45,950 nt of DNA from Clostridia bacterium (GTDB taxonomy: Bacteria; Bacillota; Clostridia; Saccharofermentanales; Saccharofermentanaceae): positions 1 to 45,950 of the forward strand of contig JAKSRG010000024.1 in assembly GCA_024403735.1 (NCBI GenBank). The letters run 5' to 3'. The stretch's first letter is position 1. Each line of letters begins with the position of its first letter. Of this stretch, positions 17,337-24,893 are shown one piece after another. The position numbers were made by a program, and so were the translations under genes. Below the pieces are notes generated by a model. The model ran no database searches. It had not been told where the DNA came from and saw only the letters and a program-made list of their open reading frames with translations.

Positions 17337-18299
17337 TCAACCGATTAAGCCCAAAGCCTTAGTAATATAAATGCAGAAAGTAAGCGTCACTGAAGACACC
17401 AATGTCGTAGCAGCGATTACGCTAGAAGTTAAAACACCATCATTATTCATATTCTTAGCCATGATGTAGCAAGATGGTGTCGTTGGTGAACCAAACATGA
17501 TTACGAGTGCGAGGAGCGCCTCACCTCTGAAGCCGAAAAGCACTGCGAGAGTAACAAATATAGCTGGCAAAGCGATAAGCTTAATCGCACAGCTTACGAT
17601 AGTAGGCTTAATCTTTGCGATTGCAGCTCGACCCTCAAATGAAGCACCAATTACAATAAGTGATAGTGGTGTCGCGATAACTGAAAGGCTGTTGAGTGTT
17701 TTCGATGCCATCTCTGGCATGTAATCGAAAACATGTAGCAAAGATCCGATGCATCCGAATACAATTCCCAAGATGATTGGGTTCTTCACGATACTGATGA
17801 GCGCATTCTTAATCTTACGTCCCTTGTTCGTGTCATTCTGTGCTTCTGGAGCTTCAAATGTTAGAACCAATACAGCGTAGATGTTATATAGTGGAACGCA
17901 GCCGAGGATAATCATTGGCATTAAGCCGATGTCACCATAAATATTGAGCATGAAGGCAAAGCCCATAACAGCTACGGAACTTCTGTAAGAAGCCTGAACA
18001 AAGGCTCCGATTATGGATTTGTCCTTGATGAATAGCTTGGCACCGAGCCAGATTACAGCGAACATTATTGTTGTAGCAAGCGCTGCATAACCTACAAGTT
18101 TGCCATCGAACTCGCCAGTGATATCTGACTTTGCCATATCGATGAAGATCATTACTGGAAGGCAGACTTTGAATGTGAATTTATTCGCCGCTGATATAAA
18201 ACCCTCGTTGAACATCTTCATTCTATTCAGAATGTATCCGATAACAATTACGAGGAAAACAGGAACTGTAGCATTCAAACTATATATCAGATTATCCAT
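17337..18299 (-). CDS. AEC-family (auxin efflux carrier-like) membrane transporter
   Basis: This 320-aa integral membrane protein has about ten hydrophobic segments in two halves (residues about 1-150 and 175-320). It shows the AEC features: an N-terminal VPVFLVIVIGYILNR, a central charged loop (FEAPEAQNDTNKGRKIKN), and PTTPSCYIMAKNM in the second half. AEC proteins export or import small organic acids such as malate. AGGAGGT stands at good spacing before the ATG. It follows the defence-like operon by 64 bp in the same orientation with no clear terminator, so it could be its last gene or independent. Its substrate cannot be told. Confidence 0.85.
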   Translation of the reverse strand: MDNLIYSLNATVPVFLVIVIGYILNRMKMFNEGFISAANKFTFKVCLPVMIFIDMAKSDITGEFDGKLVGYAALATTIMFAVIWLGAKLFIKDKSIIGAFVQASYRSSVAVMGFAFMLNIYGDIGLMPMIILGCVPLYNIYAVLVLTFEAPEAQNDTNKGRKIKNALISIVKNPIILGIVFGCIGSLLHVFDYMPEMASKTLNSLSVIATPLSLIVIGASFEGRAAIAKIKPTIVSCAIKLIALPAIFVTLAVLFGFRGEALLALVIMFGSPTTPSCYIMAKNMNNDGVLTSSVIAATTLVSSVTLTFCIYITKALGLIG

Positions 18300-18363
18300 T
18301 GTCTACCTCCTTCATACGTGCGAGTATGTTGTAGCACAGTAAGAGGTGGATTGCAACTAATAA

Positions 18364-18750
18364 TCAGCTAGCCTCATCGAGCGGAACAGCGCCCTCATAA
18401 CATGTTAGTGGTGACACGTCGTTGAATTTGTCGAAAATCTTAATATACTCCTTGGATGGACGCTGCTTAATGTAGTAACCAACCATAAGAATTACTTCTT
18501 CGCCATCAACTACAAGATGCGCATATAGTACTCTCACTTGATGATTCTGTGGTGACTTGAACTTGAACGTATAGAAGTCACCATGCTTATCGTACTTAAC
18601 CTTGTCATCGTTAAATATGCGATCGAAAACAACACCAGACTTCTTATATGCATCAATCCTACTAACGAGCGCATGCATAGCCTGAGTAATTGATCGCTTA
18701 ACGTCTGAGCGCTCCTTGGAATAATCTTTGTCATTAATATATATTCTCAT
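18364..18750 (-). CDS. RelE/HigB-like small protein (putative toxin or RNA-binding fold)
   Basis: This 128-aa protein begins MRIYINDKDYSKE. Its C-terminal half (YTFKFKSPQNHQVRVLYA, then EEVILMVGYYIKQR and PSKEYIKI) follows the strand-strand-helix pattern of RelE/ParE/HigB toxins, in which RVLY and a final K-x-P-x-x-E segment recur. This is a weak, by-eye match. A TTG at 18831 would extend it to 155 aa, but GAGG 8 nt before ATG 18750 is better supported. No antitoxin-like gene is adjacent. It is the fifth gene of the TIR-SNF2-MoxR-VWA operon, 81 bp downstream of the VWA gene, so it may be an effector (inference). Confidence 0.55.
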   Translation of the reverse strand: MRIYINDKDYSKERSDVKRSITQAMHALVSRIDAYKKSGVVFDRIFNDDKVKYDKHGDFYTFKFKSPQNHQVRVLYAHLVVDGEEVILMVGYYIKQRPSKEYIKIFDKFNDVSPLTCYEGAVPLDEAS

Positions 18751-18831
18751 AAAATAACCTCGTATTCTTTTGAATATATAACTTATGACCCGCGAAATAT
18801 TCGTAAGCACCCAGGCGTAATATGCTCGCAA

Positions 18832-20313
18832 TCAGATACGAACTACCTTGCCCCAAGGTGGAGTTTGTTTGTCGTTATTAATAATCCACAGTACAGGAAT
18901 TCCATCGCTCTCACTCTCATCTGGGAACCTACAATATCCGTCAGTGAGGATTATTATGCTGGCTATCGTCTCCTGATTCATCTCATTTCGTACGTAATCG
19001 AAAACAGCCTGGAAACTTGTACCTCCGCCTCCTTGTGGTCTGATTATCTTAATATCATCGAACGTCTCGAATTCTACTGGTGGAACAACCGCAGCATCAA
19101 AGAAACCGAGCCAACCTTTAAGTCGTCCATTAAACTGATCGATAGCACCTTTAATCTCAGAAAATGCATCTGTAATAGACTCGTCAGACATGGAACCAGA
19201 AGTATCAATCATGAACAGGATGTTTTCTGGCACTTCATCCTTCTCATTGAAATCTGGAAGCATAAAATCAGCACCATCAAATCTTCTATCTGGTGGGTTG
19301 AACGAATAATCTACAATCTCTTCCTGAATGAAATTAGTTAATACTGTTCGCCAGTCAATCTTAGGTTCAGTGAGTTCCTCATAAACTCTGAGTACTCCGT
19401 ATGGAACTGAACCAGCAACATTACCATTCTCACGAATGCTTATAGCCTTGCAGGCATCCTTAAGACGCTGGATCCAAGTAGCATCAAATACGCCACTCTC
19501 ATCCTCTTTCCAATGTGAGTGATCATCCCAGTTACCTTTTCCAATGATACCTGAACCAGAATTGTTACCAGGCATTTTACCTGCCTTAGATTTAGATTTC
19601 TTACCAGCTTTTCCCTTGCCACCAGCAGATGATGCTGAACCTTCGGAATCGCTATCTCCATCAGCATCCTCACCTGAACCAGATGCAGACCCTTCAGAAT
19701 CGCTATCAGAAGACTCACCAGCACCAGGTGCTTGTGATTTGTCACCTTTTGAAGATTTAGAATTGTCAGAAGACTTAGATTCACCTGAACCTGATGACTG
19801 TGAGCTGTCAGAAGATTGAGACCCACCGTCAGACATACCAGGAATATTCCCATCTATTTCCTTAATAAGCATGTCGTACACCTGCTCAGCCGTGTAGTTA
19901 TAACCTTCCTTGCCGTCAGGTGCTTCGTGCATTGATTCGCCATATTTATCGAGAGTAATGAAAGCTTTATTCATGTGTTCAGATAAAAGAATATTAGAAT
20001 TTACTACAATATCGCATGCGACATTGAACAGATAGTTATCACGATTATCTGTTCTATTACAATGTCTCAATACAACATGCATTATCTCGTGCATCAATAT
20101 GAAATCAATCTCAGGATCACTAATCTCATCGAGAAAATTAGTTCCGAACACGATATTCTCTCCATCTGTGTACGCAGTGTCACAAGTTGGATCAATGCCG
20201 AATTTCATATGACTTAATAGCAATCCATAAAAGCCACTTCTAATAAGTATTCTAAGTTTGGAATTCATAATTCGCTCAGAATACTCGGCTCTTTTCTCAT
20301 TAGATAATTCCAT
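18832..20313 (-). CDS. DUF2201-type putative metallopeptidase with VWA domain
   Basis: This 493-aa protein has an N-terminal metallopeptidase-like domain with HEIMH (His75, Glu76, His79; a further His84), the zinc HExxH signature. A Ser/Asp/Gly/Lys low-complexity linker follows (about 160-255). The C-terminal VWA domain has an intact MIDAS DTSGSMS (370-376) and ILTDGY. Such proteins (DUF2201) usually pair with MoxR ATPases, which remodel the VWA partner. Here the MoxR gene lies directly upstream and overlaps by 14 nt, so translation is coupled. Likely job: a protease or metal-chelating adaptor in a MoxR-VWA complex, deployed in the TIR-SNF2 operon. The peptidase activity is inferred from the motif only. 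Confidence 0.9.
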   Translation of the reverse strand: MELSNEKRAEYSERIMNSKLRILIRSGFYGLLLSHMKFGIDPTCDTAYTDGENIVFGTNFLDEISDPEIDFILMHEIMHVVLRHCNRTDNRDNYLFNVACDIVVNSNILLSEHMNKAFITLDKYGESMHEAPDGKEGYNYTAEQVYDMLIKEIDGNIPGMSDGGSQSSDSSQSSGSGESKSSDNSKSSKGDKSQAPGAGESSDSDSEGSASGSGEDADGDSDSEGSASSAGGKGKAGKKSKSKAGKMPGNNSGSGIIGKGNWDDHSHWKEDESGVFDATWIQRLKDACKAISIRENGNVAGSVPYGVLRVYEELTEPKIDWRTVLTNFIQEEIVDYSFNPPDRRFDGADFMLPDFNEKDEVPENILFMIDTSGSMSDESITDAFSEIKGAIDQFNGRLKGWLGFFDAAVVPPVEFETFDDIKIIRPQGGGGTSFQAVFDYVRNEMNQETIASIIILTDGYCRFPDESESDGIPVLWIINNDKQTPPWGKVVRI

Positions 20314-21418
20314 TTAACTTAGCACCTACTTCGCTGAACCATGTCATAAATTCTCTGTTCTTGATAAGCTCACTCTTGTAATCAGGAGTAATGCAGAGAT
20401 AGTCCTTAAGGAGAAGCACCTGATAATCTGCTGGCAACTTACGAGCAAATCGAATTGAATTAGCAATCATGTCCATATTGTCCTTGTTATCCATAGCATA
20501 TCTAGCCATAGAAGATACGAGGGCATACAAAACATCCGACTTCTTAGGAGCAGCTACATTCTTACCAGCAAAGATATCCTCAACTGATGGAAGGCTTTTG
20601 TAGACATTCATCCAAGATCTGAACTCGATAGCAGCGCCCATACCAACAGTTCCCTCAACAAGTGGGAATACTTTATCAATATCACCATCGATATAGTTAA
20701 GAATGTTGCTGACCATCTCCCATGAACGTGGAGTTGGGAATGCGAGTTCGTCACTACCTGGTTCGAATTTCATGAGGTAATCGCGCTTGAACTGAATAAA
20801 ACCACGAATCTTCTCATTAATACCCTTCTCCATAGCCCACTTGAGCCAAGAATCAACGTTAGTTGTAACATCGAAGTGCATAAGACGATTAGCGAGCGCC
20901 TTTGGCATTTTGAATGATACAGACTTATCCGTAATTCTGTTACCAGCAGCGATGACAATACAATTCTCAGGGAGCCTATGCTCACCTACAACTCTATCAA
21001 GAGTAATCTGATATGCTGCAGCCTGAACAGACTGAGGAGCAGCAGATAACTCATCAAGGAATAAGATGTTAACGACTTTTTCGGATGGGTCCATCTGAAA
21101 AATCTGAGGCTTGAGCCATATTGCGAGTGTCTTATCTTCATTCGCAGTAGGAATACCACGAAGATCAATAGGATTAAAGAGAAGAAGTCTTACATCTGTG
21201 ACATTTACCTTCTTTTTTGTCTTCCTACTAATATTATCAGCAATCTGTCTAACAGCCTGTGATTTACCAACACCAGGTGCACCCCAAAGCATTACAGATG
21301 GCATTGTTCTGAATGGAACATTGTTACAAATGAGCTTAATATAGGCATTTGAAAGACTATCAATAATTCCTCCAATGCTACTTGTAGGAATATTTCCGAG
21401 TGTATTTGCTTTATCCAT
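20300..21418 (-). CDS. MoxR-family AAA+ ATPase
   Basis: This 372-aa cytoplasmic ATPase carries Walker A GAPGVGKS (46-53), Walker B LFLDEL (119-124), sensor-1 VIAAGNR, and the helix-2-insert pattern of MoxR/AAA_5 proteins. MoxR ATPases act as chaperones that mature or mobilise VWA-domain partners. The partner is the next gene (VWA plus HEIMH). The start codon overlaps the stop of the SNF2 gene by one base (TAATG), so translation is coupled. Length fits the family. Confidence 0.93.
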   Translation of the reverse strand: MDKANTLGNIPTSSIGGIIDSLSNAYIKLICNNVPFRTMPSVMLWGAPGVGKSQAVRQIADNISRKTKKKVNVTDVRLLLFNPIDLRGIPTANEDKTLAIWLKPQIFQMDPSEKVVNILFLDELSAAPQSVQAAAYQITLDRVVGEHRLPENCIVIAAGNRITDKSVSFKMPKALANRLMHFDVTTNVDSWLKWAMEKGINEKIRGFIQFKRDYLMKFEPGSDELAFPTPRSWEMVSNILNYIDGDIDKVFPLVEGTVGMGAAIEFRSWMNVYKSLPSVEDIFAGKNVAAPKKSDVLYALVSSMARYAMDNKDNMDMIANSIRFARKLPADYQVLLLKDYLCITPDYKSELIKNREFMTWFSEVGAKLNGII

Positions 21419-24400
21419 TAAACTACCCCCAATTCATCATCAATTTCTTGTAATCTAATCTTTAATTCTTCAATAGTAGCAGAATAATTCTCGCCACTAT
21501 CCAGCTCGCTACGAATAGCTGCCTCCTGATTAACTAAATCCATGTGCTGCTCTTTGAGTTTCTTAAGTAAATCCTTAAGATTATCGAGTACATTATCAAT
21601 TCGAACCAAGTTACCCACATCAGATTCAGATAATTCAACAATGTAACTACCATTATTAACTACTCGTAGGTAAGGCTTCTCAGGAATCATATTCTTAGGT
21701 AGAACAATCGTGAAACCTCTATAGTTCAGAAGTTCAGTCTCAGTAGACGAGAAGTAATGACTCTTAATACCACTGATAATCTGTTCACGAATGATTCTAC
21801 GCTCTTCTTCCTCATCCTTCTTAGTGCGACCCTGATTATCCTTGCACCACTTTCGGTAAGCCTTGATATCAGACTCACAATTCGCGATACGAACTGCGCA
21901 GTTATAAATTTTTGTAGGAAGCTCCATGAGGACCTTCTCCATCTGAAGTCTTGATTCGATTACTTGCTTCTGAACAATAGTAAGTCTTCTAAGTTCATTA
22001 GCAACTTCTACTCTGTCCTTAACGAGTGGATTACCAATCGCGAGAGCCTTAACTTCAGCATAATCGAGTACAGTATCCTCGATATCTGAACCATTTCTGG
22101 AATCGATTGAACCAGAAAGAAGTCCAACAATGAAGTTCTGCTTCATCTCAAGAAGCTGCCAAGAATATGCATCGAAGCTACCCTCAGTAATATATCTGTA
22201 GATAAAGACTTCCTCATTTGTATTACCCTGACGGATAATACGGCCCTCGCGCTGCATCATATCAGCAGGACGCCAAGGAATATCTAGGTGATGAACAGCA
22301 ATGAGCTTCTCCTGGACATTTACTCCCACACCGAGAAGATTTGTTGAACCTACAACAACTCTAATATCACCCTTATTAACAGCTCTAAATATCTCGCTTC
22401 GCTTTTCCTCAGGGCAACCACCATGAATAAGTTCAATCTCATTAACAGGGATTCCTGCTTCGATAAGGCGGAACTTAAGTTCATCGTAGACATTGAATTC
22501 GTCAGGCTTTGGCACTGAAATATCACAGAAAACAATCTGTGTACTCTTCTTATCCATATTCTCGCGGTAGATTTTCGATACATTCTCAACGCATCTAGCA
22601 ATCTTACAATCGTATGTATAAGGTGCTTCAGGCATTACTAATCTAATCTCCAAGGCAGCACGTCTTCCATCACCAGTTAATGCAAGCATATTATCTTCTT
22701 TGTTAGAGATTTTGCCCGAATGGATCTTGTCTGCACGTTCAGAGATCTGATCGATATACATTGCGAGTTCCTTGCTTCTAGGAATGAGTATATCTGTATA
22801 TCCATTGAATGCAGGAAGGCCAGCTTCCTCCTCATCAACCTGGTGGAAGTCAGCTATCTCAGACAGTACTGATGTAAGCTCAGGAAGATTATGGAATTTA
22901 GAAAATCTAGTCGCAATCTTATATGAGTTATCAACAGTAACCTCAAAGTTGTCGACACGTTCAGCGAACATACCAATCCATTCCTCGAATGATCCCCATC
23001 CAAGGATTGAAATCTGACCATTCTGAAGATACTTCTGCATTACGAATGCATCAGTTAATGAGTTAGTAACAGGTGTGCCCGTCGCGAAAACAATTCCCGA
23101 GCCACCATTAGCATTCTGGACAATTCTAACTTTATCCATCATCTCATTACTCTTGGCTGATTTAGAAGTAGAAATACCTCTAACGAAGTACATCTTGGCA
23201 CCTACGTCAACATTCTTGTACTCATGCGCCTCATCAACGAAGAGTCTTGTCACACCTAGTTCATCGAAGTAGACAGTATATCCAGAAGATACACTATTGA
23301 ACTGAATATCTTCTAATTCCTTCTCCTTCTTCTTTTTCTTTCTAGTAAGAGAAGCATTGGAATTCTTCTTTATTGCAGATTCAAGTGAACTAATCTCAGC
23401 CTTTAGTGATCTAACATAGTACTTCTTAGATACCTGAATGAGCTTAAAGCAACTACTAGTAATAAGGATTGCGTCGTAATCCTCATCTCTCATTCTCTCA
23501 AGAGTAATAACTCTCTTTTTCTTACTGAAATTACTTCTATCTACACAGAGAATTCTGGCATCCGGATACATGTAATGATATATGTCTCTCCACTGGTTGA
23601 TAATGCCGTTTGGAACAACATACATATTCTTTGTGGATAATCCCATTCGCTTAAGTTCATGACCAGCAGCAATCATGATGAAAGTCTTACCTGAACCTAC
23701 ATCATGAGCTAGTAATGTATTAGGAGTAAAGATAATTCTAGCGATGGCATCCTGCTGATATGGACGAAGTTTAATGTCCTTATTCATATCAGGGAATGTG
23801 AGGAAAGAACCATCGAAGATACGTCTTCTATAGGCACTATATTTGTCCTCAAAGATACCCTCAAGTCTCTTCTTTCTATCAGGGTGTTCCCATACCCAAT
23901 CTTTAAAAGAACTAATAAGTCTCTTCTGCTTTTCTCTTGCAGCAAGAGTCTCGTCTTTATTCACTACTCTCTTTATCTTATTAATGCCGGCAGGGATCTC
24001 GTCATAGATAACGATATCCTTCATGTTAAGTGTATCTTCAAGAAGTTCAATCGCATCGATTCTTGGAGTTCCATAAATCTTATTAGCCGCAACATTGTGC
24101 TTGAGCTTCTTCTTGCTCATTACACTCCATGTACCCGTAATCTCATCGTGAGTTGTACGAAGTTCCTTAGATTTATCGTTAAACTTCTGACCAGTCTTAT
24201 CACAATATGCGAGAGACACACTGAACAAGTGAATGATAAATGCATCAATTACATCTGTAGGAACCCATGGTGAACCAAGAGTAATATAAATATCTTCAGA
24301 AGTAACCGTAGGAGGCATTACTCTTGTAATAGCATCGAGATTACTCTGGAAAATACCTTCATACTTCTCATTTGCCTCAGAAGCAATATTCCACTTACGC

Positions 24401-24852
24401 ATGAGATTGCCTGACAAATATTCGTCAGATGTCTCCCAACCCTTGTAGTAACATTCTCCCCACTTCTCAGGATTCTGATAGATTGAACCCTTAAGAGCTT
24501 CAATAATCTCCTTGTAGTCTTCAATACCAGTAATTGCAGAAATGAATTCAATATCTACTCGACCACATGTACTAAGACACATGATCAAAGCATCTGATAC
24601 ATTGTCGCAGTGGATACCCTTAGCACGTTCCTGAACATCAGGTAATTCATATGTTGTAGGCAACACGATGCTCGTATCTTCAGCATTAGATGTCTCTTCC
24701 TCTTCATCATTATTGAGCACAATAATGTTAGAAGAAGCATCCTCTGCACTTTCTTCTAGATCATCAGGCTTAAGTACACCTGCATCTATCAATGCCTGAA
24801 CATCTTCATCAGATAATCCTAATAATCGCTTGTACTGTTCTATAGTAGGCAT
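21418..24852 (-). CDS. SNF2-like superfamily 2 helicase/translocase
   Basis: This 1144-aa protein has an N-terminal region of unknown function (1-360). It includes ITLGSPWVP (about 190-198), a block I associate with large helicase proteins of integrative elements and phages. The SF2 core follows: Q-motif LRPYQQDAIA, Walker A DVGSGKT (384-390), DEAH box VDEAHEY (539-545), motif III FATGTPVTN, and the C-terminal helicase lobe ending in QREGRIIRQGN. A Lys/Glu-rich coiled insert (about 485-515) sits between motifs Ia and II, and a helical tail follows from 930. It probably moves along DNA or remodels protein-DNA complexes using ATP. No methyltransferase or nuclease domain is visible. GAGGG lies 5 nt before the ATG; the TIR gene ends 41 bp upstream. 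Confidence 0.88.
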   Translation of the reverse strand: MPTIEQYKRLLGLSDEDVQALIDAGVLKPDDLEESAEDASSNIIVLNNDEEEETSNAEDTSIVLPTTYELPDVQERAKGIHCDNVSDALIMCLSTCGRVDIEFISAITGIEDYKEIIEALKGSIYQNPEKWGECYYKGWETSDEYLSGNLMRKWNIASEANEKYEGIFQSNLDAITRVMPPTVTSEDIYITLGSPWVPTDVIDAFIIHLFSVSLAYCDKTGQKFNDKSKELRTTHDEITGTWSVMSKKKLKHNVAANKIYGTPRIDAIELLEDTLNMKDIVIYDEIPAGINKIKRVVNKDETLAAREKQKRLISSFKDWVWEHPDRKKRLEGIFEDKYSAYRRRIFDGSFLTFPDMNKDIKLRPYQQDAIARIIFTPNTLLAHDVGSGKTFIMIAAGHELKRMGLSTKNMYVVPNGIINQWRDIYHYMYPDARILCVDRSNFSKKKRVITLERMRDEDYDAILITSSCFKLIQVSKKYYVRSLKAEISSLESAIKKNSNASLTRKKKKKEKELEDIQFNSVSSGYTVYFDELGVTRLFVDEAHEYKNVDVGAKMYFVRGISTSKSAKSNEMMDKVRIVQNANGGSGIVFATGTPVTNSLTDAFVMQKYLQNGQISILGWGSFEEWIGMFAERVDNFEVTVDNSYKIATRFSKFHNLPELTSVLSEIADFHQVDEEEAGLPAFNGYTDILIPRSKELAMYIDQISERADKIHSGKISNKEDNMLALTGDGRRAALEIRLVMPEAPYTYDCKIARCVENVSKIYRENMDKKSTQIVFCDISVPKPDEFNVYDELKFRLIEAGIPVNEIELIHGGCPEEKRSEIFRAVNKGDIRVVVGSTNLLGVGVNVQEKLIAVHHLDIPWRPADMMQREGRIIRQGNTNEEVFIYRYITEGSFDAYSWQLLEMKQNFIVGLLSGSIDSRNGSDIEDTVLDYAEVKALAIGNPLVKDRVEVANELRRLTIVQKQVIESRLQMEKVLMELPTKIYNCAVRIANCESDIKAYRKWCKDNQGRTKKDEEEERRIIREQIISGIKSHYFSSTETELLNYRGFTIVLPKNMIPEKPYLRVVNNGSYIVELSESDVGNLVRIDNVLDNLKDLLKKLKEQHMDLVNQEAAIRSELDSGENYSATIEELKIRLQEIDDELGVV

Positions 24853-24893
24853 CTAAACCCTCTTTTCATAATACCTTGACCAGAGTTAAAACA

